From Lachnospiraceae bacterium (GTDB taxonomy: Bacteria; Bacillota; Clostridia; Lachnospirales; Lachnospiraceae), in NCBI GenBank assembly GCA_017556805.1, contig JAFYMC010000034.1:175954-239953 (forward strand): a stretch of DNA of 64,000 nt, written 5' to 3'. Below the pieces are notes generated by a model that did not search any database, was not told where the DNA came from, and saw nothing but the letters and a program-made list of their open reading frames with translations. Shown in pieces: positions 25,951 through 35,354 of this stretch (within the stretch, counting starts at the first letter, position 1; each line of letters begins with the position of its first letter). A program made the position numbers and the translations under genes.

Positions 25951-26910
25951 ATGAATATCGTAGTGTTGGAACGAAACAGTGTGGGACCGGATATTCCGGT
26001 GGATTGCTTTTATGAGCTGGGGAATGTGACCTGCTACAGAAACACGGTAACCATAGAAGAGGTCAAAGAACGTGTAAAGGACGCGGATATCATTGTGGCG
26101 AATAAGTCTCCCATGTGTGAGGAGAGTCTGAAGGATGCTCCGAATGTGAAGATGATTTGTGAGTTTGCTACCGGGTACGATAATTGTGATTTGGCCTATT
26201 GTAAGTCCAGGGGAATCCGGGTGACCAATGTGGTGGACTATTGCTCTGCCATGGTGGCGCAGCACACCTTTGCGCTGGCTTTGGCATTGTCCCAGAAGCT
26301 TCCACACTATGATAATTACGTAAAGTCCGGTGCCTACAGTGCGCAGGACCGGTTCTCCAACTTCGACATCCCGTTTTATGAGCTGGAAGGAAAGACCTGG
26401 GGAATCGTCGGTATGGGGAATATCGGAAAGAGGGTGGCGCGGATTGCCACTGCCTTCGGATGCAAGGTGATTTTCCATTCCGTTACCGGAAAAAGCACCG
26501 TGACCGAGTATCCGCAGGTGGACAAGGATACGTTACTGCAAGAGTGTGATTTCCTTTCCCTGCATTGCCCGCTCAGTGAGTTATCCCGGAACTTTATCGA
26601 TAAAGAGGCATTGGCAAAAATGAAGCCGACTGCCTATTTGGTAAATGTAGCCCGTGGTCCGGTAGTCAACAATACGGACCTGTACGAAGCCTTGGAAGCC
26701 GGAGCAATTGCCGGCGCGGGACTGGATGTACTGGAGAAGGAGCCGTTGCAGCTTACGAATCCCCTCAGCAAGATAAAGGACAGCAACAAGCTCATTATCA
26801 CACCGCACCTGGCTTGGGGCAGCGTAGAAGCCCGTATGCGCTGCGTAGAGGGTGTATATGAGAACATTAAGGCGTTCCAGCGGGGCGAAGAGCGGAACGT
26901 GGTGATTTAG
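25951..26910 (+). CDS. D-isomer-specific 2-hydroxyacid dehydrogenase
   Basis: NAD-dependent reductase of 2-keto acids to D-2-hydroxy acids, of the glycerate/lactate/hydroxyisocaproate group; exact substrate unknown. GIVGMGNIGKRVA (about 150-162) is the nucleotide-binding loop. Catalytic residues fit the family: Arg in NVARGPVVNN (about 232-241), Glu in LDVLEKEP and His in ITPHLAWGS. 319 residues. The start follows GGAAGG and the gene has a terminator shared with the convergent glycosylase. Confidence 0.9.
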   Translation: MNIVVLERNSVGPDIPVDCFYELGNVTCYRNTVTIEEVKERVKDADIIVANKSPMCEESLKDAPNVKMICEFATGYDNCDLAYCKSRGIRVTNVVDYCSAMVAQHTFALALALSQKLPHYDNYVKSGAYSAQDRFSNFDIPFYELEGKTWGIVGMGNIGKRVARIATAFGCKVIFHSVTGKSTVTEYPQVDKDTLLQECDFLSLHCPLSELSRNFIDKEALAKMKPTAYLVNVARGPVVNNTDLYEALEAGAIAGAGLDVLEKEPLQLTNPLSKIKDSNKLIITPHLAWGSVEARMRCVEGVYENIKAFQRGEERNVVI

Positions 26911-26927
26911 AAAATAAGATGAAAAGG

Positions 26928-26967
26928 AACGGTATCCGAAGAGGAAAGTCTTGGGATACCGTTTTGG
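26928..26967. terminator. Bidirectional terminator between dehydrogenase and DNA glycosylase
   Basis: AACGGTATCC (26928-26937) pairs with GGATACCGTT (26954-26963), followed by TTTT; A-rich sequence on the left lets it work on the minus strand as well. Confidence 0.8.
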
Positions 26968-27444
26968 TTATAGTATAAGCTGTTTCCAAGCCTCCGTCAG
27001 CCGTTCCGGCGACCATGCCGCATTGGCAGGAGAGGTGGAGGGCAGACAAACGGCCGGACGACCGACGGTGTCTTTGATATATTTGTTATAAAACTTCTCT
27101 GCGGTCTTTCCGTTCACGCAAATTGTACGGATATCTGCCACATCCAATATGTGTGTCAAATCATTCGGCACCACATTCTTAATGGAACTATCGGAACTTC
27201 CCGTAATATCACAGGAGGCAATCACATCCCACACCGCAATGCCGTGGGAGAGGAGAAAATCTTTCTTTTCTTCGATGGTATGCGGTTCCTGTACGTCGAA
27301 CACGGCGGACGTCACCTTCCAAAAACGGTTCTGCGGATGTCCATAGAAAAACTGCGCTTCCCGGGACTTCACCGAAGGGAAACTTCCGAGAATCAGAACC
27401 TTTGAATTCCGGTCAAATACCGGAGGAATCGGATGCGAAACCAT
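26968..27444 (-). CDS. DNA-deoxyinosine / mismatch-uracil glycosylase (UDG superfamily)
   Basis: Base-excision repair enzyme of the uracil-DNA glycosylase fold, of the group acting on hypoxanthine or mismatched uracil. VLILGSFPSVKSREAQFFYG (about 13-32) is the family's first motif, followed by HPQNRFWKV. The last motif LPSTSPANAAWS (about 136-147) replaces the classical HPS loop. 158 residues is usual. An AGGAGG-type site (AAGGAGG) precedes ATG 27444. Monocistronic. Confidence 0.9.
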   Translation of the reverse strand: MVSHPIPPVFDRNSKVLILGSFPSVKSREAQFFYGHPQNRFWKVTSAVFDVQEPHTIEEKKDFLLSHGIAVWDVIASCDITGSSDSSIKNVVPNDLTHILDVADIRTICVNGKTAEKFYNKYIKDTVGRPAVCLPSTSPANAAWSPERLTEAWKQLIL

Positions 27445-27575
27445 GGGAACCTCCTTTTTAGGCTATATCAAAAATAGTATAACATATTGAGATAAAATCG
27501 CAAGAGCGTGGTGGAAAAGTTTTGATTTTACAAAAAATCAGAAAATAAGTTTTTTTGAAAATTTTAAAATACATC

Positions 27576-27604
27576 TTGCCAAATATACAAAAGTGTGTTA
27601 GAAT
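27576..27604 (+). promoter_or_regulatory. Promoter of tRNA-Leu
   Basis: TTGCCA (27576-27581), 17-bp spacer, TAGAAT (27599-27604); transcription should begin about 27 nt before the mature tRNA. Confidence 0.8.
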
Positions 27605-27637
27605 ATCATCTGTTCGGCGATATATATCGCAGTTCAT

Positions 27638-27720
27638 GCGGATGTGGCGGAATGGCAGACGCAGCAGACTCAAAATCTGCCGGTTTCACGATCGTGTGGG
27701 TTCAAGTCCCACCATCCGCA
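27638..27720 (+). tRNA. tRNA-Leu (anticodon CAA)
   Basis: 83-nt cloverleaf. The acceptor stem pairs GCGGATG (27638-27644) with CATCCGC (27713-27719), discriminator A. Anticodon stem GCAGA/TCTGC encloses loop CTCAAAA, giving anticodon CAA, which reads UUG. The long variable arm is characteristic of class II tRNA-Leu, and the T arm is GTGGG-TTCAAGT-CCCAC. CCA is not encoded. Confidence 0.97.
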
Positions 27721-27730
27721 TTGAGAAAAA

Positions 27731-27769
27731 GAAAATCCTCTGACTTTCAGTCAGGGGATTTTCTTTTTC
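27731..27769 (+). terminator. Terminator of tRNA-Leu
   Basis: A 15-bp stem: GAAAATCCTCTGACT (27731-27745) with AGTCAGGGGATTTTC (27749-27763), one G-T pair, 3-nt loop, then five T. It touches the stop codon of the convergent CotH gene and may serve both. Confidence 0.95.
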
Positions 27770-29598
27770 TATTCATTTCCGGCATTTAAATCCACGCCGA
27801 AAAAGTCTTCCAGATACCGGGTCATATAAACCGGACGTTGTTCCGCAAAGGAGCGGATACGGTCAAGGTGAAGCTCGGTACGAGCCGGTCTTGCATAAAT
27901 TTCAAAGGAATCCTTTAAGGTGTTTAAATGATTGTAGTAGTAGACAAGCTCCGCATCACGTTCTGCACACATTTCCTCCAGGACACGGCACACATTTTCG
28001 TAGGAAAAGGCGCCGTTCATGTAGGCTAACATTCTGTCGATGAAATAGTTCCGGCAATCCTCGCGTTTCAGTAATGCGGCCAAAAGCGGTGCGTAACGGC
28101 TGTTGCTTGGGTCCGAGAGGACCTGCTTTAAGTCGTTTCTGGCAGCCCCCGCATCGTCGGAAGACTGATAGGTGCCGAAGCCTACATCCGCATCGTGGAG
28201 AAGGAAGCGCCAGCGGCCGTCCATATCTCCGGTACCGTATTCCTCGCCGTCAGCGGCATAGTAGCGGTAGCAACGGTAGTTGCCCTGAGGCCAGTCATAA
28301 TTGGCCACATACATATTAAGGGACATGTAGTCCAGATAGCTTTCCACATCAATCAAGGCACAAAGCTCTTCGTAGGTAGTATCATTTTTTAAATCCGCGT
28401 TAGCGTATTTACTATAGAGTGCGTTAAACTCTTTTGCGGCAGCTACTTCCGCAGTATCACCGGAAACGGATTTGTAACGGTCGGAGCCTTCCAAAACGAT
28501 ATATTCTCCGTCGCTTTTTCCGTTACGGTTCTGAAAATACTTGTCGCAGTAGGATTCATGAAGCCAGTAAAATCCGTAATATTCGCCGTTTACATAGGCA
28601 AGGGCAGGAACCACAGCCTCATAGACGGAAAAGCCCGCATCGGCGCCCAGACGCTGTACCAGTTCGTCCCGGAGGAATGCACTTTGGAAATCGTCGCCGC
28701 CGTTTCGGAGAACCAGTTTGTCATATTTGGTAATCGGGTCATTGTTTATATCGGTGGAACCGAAGACGTCGGTACGGAAGGAGCCTTTGCCGGCTTCGTA
28801 TTCCTTACGAGCAAACAATTTCAGGGATTTTACCGCATGTTCGCGCGAGGAACCGCCGAAGACTCGGACACCGGCGTGCTGTTCAAAGAGAAGTGTACCA
28901 TCGGAGGATAGTGCTTCAATATGAACCTTACGTTCGGAAGCGCGGCCTCGTTGTTTATAGTTTTCACCGTATAAAATACCCTTTGGTCCGTCGGTAAGTT
29001 CCGAAGGATTGCCGTTTATGGAAAAGACAAGGGTAGTGTAGCGGTTGTCTACGTTTTCGCCTACAAAATAGGTGTGAACGTAGGAATCGGAGCAAGTTCC
29101 GTCATCGTACCATACCTTAGCACGGAACGGATAGACATTCGGAGCATCCGCATTCGTAGTGACCAGTAAAATCGGTTCGGTGTAACAATCGGAGCTTTCC
29201 GTCGGTTCCGTACCATCCAGTGTATAGGTAATATAGCCGTTCTTTTTGGCGTGAACGGACAATTCAATAAAGGTGTTTTCGGAAAGAAAATAAGCCGCTT
29301 CGGAAAAACATACCTCCCCCGGTGTACCGGTCGGTGTCGGCTTCGGAGTCGGAGTGGAGGTAGGAGCTACGGTCGGTGTGACAGTAGCCTCCGGAGTAGT
29401 GTCCGGTAACGGAACCACATCAGCGGTAGGAAACGGTGTGGGAGTCCGGTCACCTACGTAGGTAATGTCGGAATGGCCGATTGGTGGAGTCGGCTGTTGT
29501 CCCGATAAATCCGAGGAACATCCTACAAGGGAAACGATACTCAAAAGAGCACAGCAAAGAACTCCTTGTGTAAAACGGGACATTCGTATGGATATCAT
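27769..29598 (-). CDS. CotH-kinase-family lipoprotein with chitobiase-like domain
   Basis: Surface lipoprotein of 609 residues. AAGGAGG precedes ATG 29598; the signal peptide ends in LVGC (lipid-anchored Cys near residue 27). A Pro/Thr linker (about 33-92) leads to a chitobiase/hexosaminidase C-type beta domain (about 95-178, YITYTLDGTEPT), then a CotH kinase domain (about 190-600). CotH hallmarks are GVRVFGGSSREHAVKSLKL, LRNGGDDFQSAFLRDELVQ and RWRFLLHDADVGFG, the last with the metal-binding Asp residues. In Bacillus CotH is a protein kinase of the spore coat; in gut and cellulolytic clostridia, surface CotH proteins are common and their targets are unknown. It lies 41 bp after trkH. Confidence 0.9.
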   Translation of the reverse strand: MISIRMSRFTQGVLCCALLSIVSLVGCSSDLSGQQPTPPIGHSDITYVGDRTPTPFPTADVVPLPDTTPEATVTPTVAPTSTPTPKPTPTGTPGEVCFSEAAYFLSENTFIELSVHAKKNGYITYTLDGTEPTESSDCYTEPILLVTTNADAPNVYPFRAKVWYDDGTCSDSYVHTYFVGENVDNRYTTLVFSINGNPSELTDGPKGILYGENYKQRGRASERKVHIEALSSDGTLLFEQHAGVRVFGGSSREHAVKSLKLFARKEYEAGKGSFRTDVFGSTDINNDPITKYDKLVLRNGGDDFQSAFLRDELVQRLGADAGFSVYEAVVPALAYVNGEYYGFYWLHESYCDKYFQNRNGKSDGEYIVLEGSDRYKSVSGDTAEVAAAKEFNALYSKYANADLKNDTTYEELCALIDVESYLDYMSLNMYVANYDWPQGNYRCYRYYAADGEEYGTGDMDGRWRFLLHDADVGFGTYQSSDDAGAARNDLKQVLSDPSNSRYAPLLAALLKREDCRNYFIDRMLAYMNGAFSYENVCRVLEEMCAERDAELVYYYNHLNTLKDSFEIYARPARTELHLDRIRSFAEQRPVYMTRYLEDFFGVDLNAGNE

Positions 29599-29639
29599 GG
29601 GAACACCTCCTTTTATCGTAGTATGTGAGATAGAATGCT

Positions 29640-31079
29640 TTATTTTTTCCAGGTACCCGGATGGAACAGTACCATCATCGGGATAATTTCCAATCGTCCC
29701 GCCAGCATGTCAAACATAAGGACAAACTTGGAAAGGGTGGAAAACTCGGAAAAGTTTCCGGTCGGGCCGACAACGTTAAGTCCCGGACCGATGTTGTTTA
29801 AGGTGGCAGCGATAGAGGTGAAATTTGTGGTCATATCAAAGCCGTCCAGACAAATCAGTAACAGGGAAACGATAAATATAAGGACATAGGCCATCAGCAG
29901 GGTATTACAGGAATGAACAACCGTAGAGTCCAAAGCCTTGCCGTCCATTTTCAGAACACGGATGCGCTTCGGGTGAATCTGTTGCATCAGCTCCTTGCGT
30001 ACCTGTTTCAAATAAATCATAATACGGGATACCTTAATACCGCCGCCTGTGGAGCCTGCACAGGCACCGATAAACATCAGCACCACCATAATCCCTCTGG
30101 AAACTGCCGGCCAAAGATTAAAATCAGCGGTGGCATATCCGGTGGTAGTCATAACAGAAGCTACCTGAAATGCTACGGTTTGGATACTTTCTCCTACAGC
30201 GCCTCCTTCGGCAACCAAAGATACGGTAATCAGGGCAACCGCACCGAGGAAAATGAAGAAATACCAGCGTACCTCCTCCATACAGAAGGCATCTTTCACC
30301 TTGCGGATAAGGAGGTAGTAGTAGAAGGAGAAGTTCACACCGAATAAAAACATGGAAACGGTAATTACGTTCTGTAAATAGGTGGAATAGCCGGCAAGAC
30401 TGTCGTTTTTGATGCCGAAACCGCCGGTACCCGCAGCACCGAAGGCGTGACATAAGGATTCAAACAGGGACATTCCTCCGCAAAGTAAGAAAATTACCGT
30501 AATAATTGTCATAACAAAATAGATGGCGTAAAGTAAAAATGCGGTACGTTGCATTTTCGGAACCAGCTTACCTACGGACGGTCCCGGGCTTTCTGCCTTC
30601 ATCAGATTCATGGTAGAGCCGCCGGTCATCGGAAGGATGGCAAGCATAAATACAAGCACACCCATACCGCCGATCCAGTGACTGAAGCTTCTCCAAAACA
30701 GATTGGCGTGGGAGAGAGCTTCTACATTGGTTAAAATACTGGAACCGGTGGTGGTAAGTCCGGAAATGATTTCAAATAATGCGTCCGGATAGGACGGAAT
30801 GTCGCCGGTAAGAACAAAAGGAAGCGCACCGACGGCACTCATAATAATCCAGCTTAAGGCTACGGTAACAAATCCTTCCTTGGCATAAAAGGTGGTCTTT
30901 ACCGTTTTGCGCATACGAATAAGACCTCCTAAAACGATGCATAACGTAGCGAGTATCAAATATACAACGGCGTCTTTCGTTTCTCCGAAGAGAAAGCCGG
31001 TCAGGGCAGGAGGGAGGAAGAAAATACCCTCTAACTGAATAATCCAGCCGATGATTTTAAAAATAATGGAATAATTCAT
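29640..31079 (-). CDS. trkH: Trk-type potassium uptake membrane subunit
   Basis: Ion-conducting subunit of the Trk/Ktr K+ uptake system, with four membrane-pore-membrane repeats. I start at ATG 31079, 8 nt after TAGGAG; the GTG at 31088 overlaps that site. Selectivity-filter loops are visible: SGLTTTGSSIL (about 85-95), GAAGTGGFGIKN (about 214-225), VMTTTGYATADF (about 310-321) and TLNNIGPGLNVVG (about 430-442). It follows trkA by 11 bp on the same strand, so channel and gate are made together. Confidence 0.95.
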   Translation of the reverse strand: MNYSIIFKIIGWIIQLEGIFFLPPALTGFLFGETKDAVVYLILATLCIVLGGLIRMRKTVKTTFYAKEGFVTVALSWIIMSAVGALPFVLTGDIPSYPDALFEIISGLTTTGSSILTNVEALSHANLFWRSFSHWIGGMGVLVFMLAILPMTGGSTMNLMKAESPGPSVGKLVPKMQRTAFLLYAIYFVMTIITVIFLLCGGMSLFESLCHAFGAAGTGGFGIKNDSLAGYSTYLQNVITVSMFLFGVNFSFYYYLLIRKVKDAFCMEEVRWYFFIFLGAVALITVSLVAEGGAVGESIQTVAFQVASVMTTTGYATADFNLWPAVSRGIMVVLMFIGACAGSTGGGIKVSRIMIYLKQVRKELMQQIHPKRIRVLKMDGKALDSTVVHSCNTLLMAYVLIFIVSLLLICLDGFDMTTNFTSIAATLNNIGPGLNVVGPTGNFSEFSTLSKFVLMFDMLAGRLEIIPMMVLFHPGTWKK

Positions 31080-31090
31080 AACACGCACTC

Positions 31091-32464
31091 CTATTTTAAC
31101 GGGTCATCCATAATATCGGAAATGTCCTGCAGTCCCTTGTGGGTGGTAACAACGATTACTTTGTCGCCCTTTTGGATGAAATCCCGGCCGGACGGGGTAA
31201 TAATGCGTCCCTTCCGTACGATACAGCAAATTAAAAGGTTTTTCTTTAAATTCAGATTAATAAACGGAACATCCGTTACTTCACAATCCTCTTTCACGAG
31301 AAACTCCAGTGCCTCTACCTGATTGTCCATGAGACGGTACAGTGCCTCCACATTACTGCCGTAGGAGTTGTGCTGGGAGCGGACATACTGAAGGATATAT
31401 TCCGTCGTAATGTTCTTCGGTGAAAGAATACTGCCGATGGGAAGGTCGCTTATGATTTCGTCCAACTCCAGACGATTCACCTTTGTAATTTTTTTGCAGG
31501 TTGCATTTACTTTGTTGGCGTAGAGGGAAAGGAAAATATTGGCTTCGTCTCCGTTAGTTAAGGATACGAAGGCATCGGTCTGTTCGATTCCTTCCTCCAA
31601 CAGCATATCGTGGTCTGTGGCATCGGAATGTATAATGGTTGCCTTCGGAAGAGCCTCGCTTAAAAAGTCGCAACGGTCACGGTTACGTTCGATGAGTTTG
31701 ACATCAATACCGGAGCGAAGTAACGATTGAGCGAGATAATACGGAATCATACCGCCGCCCGCAATCATAACATCGCGGATTTCACGGATGGTAGCAAGCT
31801 TACTCATGCGGTAAAAACTGTTAATTTTTTCTCTCGGTAAAATAATGGAAATGGTATCCCCGGCCATCAGTACGGAATTACCGTTCGGGATGCAGACCTG
31901 ATGGTCATGCACCAGAATGCAAATCAATATCTCGTGGTTGAATTTACGGGAAAAGTCTTGTACCTTCATGTTGTGAAGAGGAGAATCCTCCGTAATAACG
32001 ACCTGCATTAAGTCTACTTTGCCGTTGGCAAAGGAGTCGATGTCCATGGCATCCGGTACCTGAATGAGCTGCGCAATAGCGTTAGCGGCGGCGGATTCCG
32101 GATTGATAATCATGGAGATGTCCATACAGTCCTTTAAATAATTGATTTCCCGGAAATACTCCGGATTCCGAACCCTGGCAATGGTGCGACACTTACTGGC
32201 CTTTTTGGCAAGAAGGCAGGAAATAAGGTTGATTTCATCCTGTCCGGTAACCGCAATCAGAAGGTCGGTATGCTCAATGTCTGCTTCCAGTAAAGTTAAA
32301 AAGCTGGATGCGTTTCCGACCACACCCTGTAAGTCCAGATTGGACAGGGCCGGTTGTAAACGCTCCGCGGAATTATCGATTAACGTAAGTTCATGTCCTT
32401 CGTCATTTAACTGTTGGGCAAGGGCATAGCCTACTTTGCCGCAGCCTGCAATGATGATTTTCAT
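31091..32464 (-). CDS. trkA: Trk potassium system NAD-binding regulatory subunit
   Basis: Cytoplasmic gating subunit that binds nucleotide and controls TrkH. 457 residues hold two tandem RCK modules: N1 with IIIAGCGKVGYALAQQL at the start and N2 with VMIAGGGMIPYYLAQSLL near residue 231, each followed by a TrkA-C domain (about 140-220 and 372-452). In the second loop, GGGMIPYYLA lacks the last Gly of a standard GxGxxG, so the two modules may differ in ligand binding. First gene of the trkA-trkH pair. Confidence 0.95.
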   Translation of the reverse strand: MKIIIAGCGKVGYALAQQLNDEGHELTLIDNSAERLQPALSNLDLQGVVGNASSFLTLLEADIEHTDLLIAVTGQDEINLISCLLAKKASKCRTIARVRNPEYFREINYLKDCMDISMIINPESAAANAIAQLIQVPDAMDIDSFANGKVDLMQVVITEDSPLHNMKVQDFSRKFNHEILICILVHDHQVCIPNGNSVLMAGDTISIILPREKINSFYRMSKLATIREIRDVMIAGGGMIPYYLAQSLLRSGIDVKLIERNRDRCDFLSEALPKATIIHSDATDHDMLLEEGIEQTDAFVSLTNGDEANIFLSLYANKVNATCKKITKVNRLELDEIISDLPIGSILSPKNITTEYILQYVRSQHNSYGSNVEALYRLMDNQVEALEFLVKEDCEVTDVPFINLNLKKNLLICCIVRKGRIITPSGRDFIQKGDKVIVVTTHKGLQDISDIMDDPLK

Positions 32465-32571
32465 AGGAAAACTCCTTCCGTTTGTAAATGTTTTACGTCC
32501 TTAAGTGTACCACGAAATGGAAAAAAAGTCACTAGGAAGTTAGACTGCATTAACACAGCATTAATAAAGCA

Positions 32572-33324
32572 TCAGCTGTTCTTGATGCGTTCTAAACGGT
32601 GAAGCTGCGGCTGCATAGTGAGCTCCGTCAGGTTCAGACCGTTTCGTGCGGTAAGGGCAAACAGTGCGTAGTCGGCCACTTCTTCCGGGGTAAGGGCGGC
32701 ATCGGTATCCTCCGATGCGCAGAAGGACGCGTTGCGGTACAAATCGGTCCGGGTCATATCAGGGGCCAGCACCGTCACACGGACGCCGTATTTGCGCACC
32801 TCTTCAAAAAGACTTTTGGCAAAGCTTGAAATGCCTGCTTTTGTGGCTCCGTAGGCGCAACCGTGTGTATTGTTGGTTTTTGCGGCGGTAACGGAGGAAA
32901 TATACAACAGGTGGCCGTGATTGGCCTTTAAGTCCCGCAGGAATAAATTTGTCAAAAGAAGCGGAGCGGTAAAGTTCACTGCGGAAAGCTCCGTAATTGC
33001 TTTCACGGACAATTCCTCGTGAGGACCGTAAAAGCCCACGCCGGCATTTAATATTAAAATATCCGGAGTGGTATGTGCCTTATGAAGGGTATGGGCCAAT
33101 TGCTCGATGTCCGAAGGCTTGCGCAGGTCACACACATGAAGGGTTACGGCAAAAAGCTGCTCCGGGGACAGTTGGGCAGTCAGCTCTGTCCATAGAGTAT
33201 CCTTTCTTTCTTCGGATTTTACGATGCCGTGTACATAACAGCCTTCTTTAAGGAGGGTATGTAATAAGCATTTTCCGATACCGGAGGAAACGCCGGTAAT
33301 GAGAGCGGTTTTATTGGTTAACAT
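32572..33324 (-). CDS. Short-chain dehydrogenase/reductase
   Basis: NAD(P)-dependent oxidoreductase of the classical SDR family, 250 residues, substrate unknown. ITGVSSGIGKCLL (about 9-21) is the TGxxxGxG cofactor loop; LNAGVGF (NAG motif) follows. The catalytic set is Ser in YISSVTAAK and YGATKAG (YxxxK). The start codon overlaps the end of the upstream nucleosidase/radical-SAM gene by 14 bp, a sign of translational coupling, so both may belong to one pathway. Confidence 0.9.
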   Translation of the reverse strand: MLTNKTALITGVSSGIGKCLLHTLLKEGCYVHGIVKSEERKDTLWTELTAQLSPEQLFAVTLHVCDLRKPSDIEQLAHTLHKAHTTPDILILNAGVGFYGPHEELSVKAITELSAVNFTAPLLLTNLFLRDLKANHGHLLYISSVTAAKTNNTHGCAYGATKAGISSFAKSLFEEVRKYGVRVTVLAPDMTRTDLYRNASFCASEDTDAALTPEEVADYALFALTARNGLNLTELTMQPQLHRLERIKNS

Positions 33325-35278
33325 GGGAGTCTCCTTCCACGGACTCCTCGGGAGTCCAGATAAATAATTTGTCGTCCGGGATATGATGACGGGCGAGCGC
33401 TTCCTTCACCGAAGTCAGCAGTTTGTCACAACGCTCCGTATCGTAATGGCATACGCCGTCGGTCAGGGTATACGGATAATGGGAAATGGCGCAGGACGGC
33501 TTTGCTTTTTTCAGTTGTTTTACGTAATCCTTTGAAAGACGGAATACACCGAGACTGATATCCGTGATTTCTTCGGTGGAAAGAACGGAAAAAGTCTCGT
33601 CTACAAGAGTAGTATATAATTCCGGGGCATTCGGTACATCTAACACCGGGTCAAAACACAGTCGTAGGGAGAAGCCTTTTTTCGCGGCTTCCTTTGCGGT
33701 GGTCAGCCGGGCCTTTAAGGACGGCGTGTAGTGCTCGTATCGCGTAATAATCTCCTGTGGAGAGAGGGTAAAGGCCATGACAATGTTTTTTGCTGCCGGT
33801 AATTCTTTAATAAACGGTAGCGCGGCACTCTTGGTCCGAAGTTCCAGACGGAGGTCCGGGTGGGTGAGTGCATACCGGCAAAAGGCTTCCGCATGAGGAA
33901 GCAGGCCACACAGTGCCGTTAGGTCCGAATCGTAGGAACAGCATAGGTAAACCGGATGTTTCTTGAGAAGACGGTCCAGTTCCGCAAAATAGTCCTCCAG
34001 ATTGACAAACACTACTATGGTGCCGCTGGGATACATGCCTTGTAAATAGCAGTAGTCGCAGTCGTACAGACAATTCATAATGCAGGAGGTGTACATAAAA
34101 TGTTCTTCCCCGAAGCTTTGGCAGACCGGAGCACCCGGATAAAAGAGGGTGCCGTGGTTCGCCGCTAAAATCAGTGCAGGCCCCGTTTCCTGGGCATGGA
34201 GATCTTGGCGGCTTCGGTTAAACACATCCTTATAATGGTCAATCGGAATTACGGCAGCGTTTTTGAAACGCTCGGTGAACTGTTTGGTTACGGTATGGGA
34301 AAGCACCTCCCGTTCCACATAAATATGCCGGAAGGGGCGGAGCAATTTTTTCTCGGGTTGTTGTGTACTCAGGAAAGAAGCAGAGTCCGGTTCCGGGGAG
34401 CTAACGTTTTGAGAGCCTGTCTGCTTCGGGTTCTTTACAAAGGCTTCCAAAGTCTCAAGCCGAGCCAGCGCTTCCCGTTTTTTATGAGGTGTGTCGGTAC
34501 GCTCAGGAAGTGCGGATAACAGTTCCCTCCGGGTCAGACCGACCGACAGAGCGTAAGTAATAAGCTCGGTTAATCTGCGTTCCATGGTCGTGGAAAAGGG
34601 CAGATCCGCCATAAATTCCTTGGTAAGGGAGAGAACGGAACCAGTACGTTCGTTGCGCCGAGTCAGCTGGCTGGTAAATTGTGTCTCCTGTCCGGATAAA
34701 AAGCCGAGGAGAGGGTTGAGATGAGGCTGTATCAATCCGACGACATCCTCCGGGGACGGAAAGGTTCCGTTACAAACATCCGACACGACCTTATAAAAGA
34801 AGCAATGGGACGGTTGTATACTGCGAAACAGGGCGGTGGCTACACCGTAGGCTTCCATGTCATACAGCAGAGGAAGATTGCCCTCCGGTTCGGATGGTGT
34901 CGATGGATTTTTCACCGGAACATCCGCGGTTATCAGGCGGGCTTCCGAAAACGGATGGGTATACAACTCCGGATAAAGTGCTTTGCCGGTGGTTAGCTCC
35001 GTAAGAGCGGCACAAAGATAGCCGTCACCGATGACGGTATCCCCGGAGCCGCCGCAGATGCCAAAATTACAAAAGACATCCCCAGCGGAAACTTCGTACC
35101 GGGTCAGGTAGGCGGTGACCGCCATGGCGGCAGAAAGCTTTCCTGGTCCGGTGATTAAAAGCCGCAGGGTATTGTCTTCGGTTTCATAGAGAGGAAACGT
35201 AAAGTCCATCTTTTTCATCGGAAACGCGGACAGGACGGCCTTTGCTTCCGGCATAATTGCGGTGATGAATAATATCAT
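33311..35278 (-). CDS. Fusion of a nucleosidase/phosphorylase domain with a spore-photoproduct-lyase-like radical SAM domain
   Basis: 655-residue two-part protein, counted from ATG 35278, which follows AGGAG; a longer start is unsupported. Part 1 (about 1-200) resembles MTA/SAH nucleosidases of the PNP/UDP phosphorylase fold: FITAIMPEAKAV (acid Glu11), CNFGICGG, DMEAYGVAT (Glu142) and VVSDVCNG (Asp167). A linker of about 120 residues follows. Part 2 (about 315-650) resembles spore photoproduct lyase: CLYDCDYCYLQG carries CxxxCxxC at Cys403, Cys407 and Cys410, and CCSYDSD (446-452) matches the region of the H-donating Cys141 of the Bacillus enzyme. SPL repairs UV spore photoproduct; the substrate here is not proven. 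The nucleosidase could remove 5'-deoxyadenosine. Coupled to an SDR gene. Confidence 0.8.
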   Translation of the reverse strand: MILFITAIMPEAKAVLSAFPMKKMDFTFPLYETEDNTLRLLITGPGKLSAAMAVTAYLTRYEVSAGDVFCNFGICGGSGDTVIGDGYLCAALTELTTGKALYPELYTHPFSEARLITADVPVKNPSTPSEPEGNLPLLYDMEAYGVATALFRSIQPSHCFFYKVVSDVCNGTFPSPEDVVGLIQPHLNPLLGFLSGQETQFTSQLTRRNERTGSVLSLTKEFMADLPFSTTMERRLTELITYALSVGLTRRELLSALPERTDTPHKKREALARLETLEAFVKNPKQTGSQNVSSPEPDSASFLSTQQPEKKLLRPFRHIYVEREVLSHTVTKQFTERFKNAAVIPIDHYKDVFNRSRQDLHAQETGPALILAANHGTLFYPGAPVCQSFGEEHFMYTSCIMNCLYDCDYCYLQGMYPSGTIVVFVNLEDYFAELDRLLKKHPVYLCCSYDSDLTALCGLLPHAEAFCRYALTHPDLRLELRTKSAALPFIKELPAAKNIVMAFTLSPQEIITRYEHYTPSLKARLTTAKEAAKKGFSLRLCFDPVLDVPNAPELYTTLVDETFSVLSTEEITDISLGVFRLSKDYVKQLKKAKPSCAISHYPYTLTDGVCHYDTERCDKLLTSVKEALARHHIPDDKLFIWTPEESVEGDSHVNQ

Positions 35279-35354
35279 ATCTATCTCCTGTATATGTGAA
35301 ATCTCGTAAAATACGGTGAGAGTCAAAACGAAATGAAATCCATTTTACGATTCT

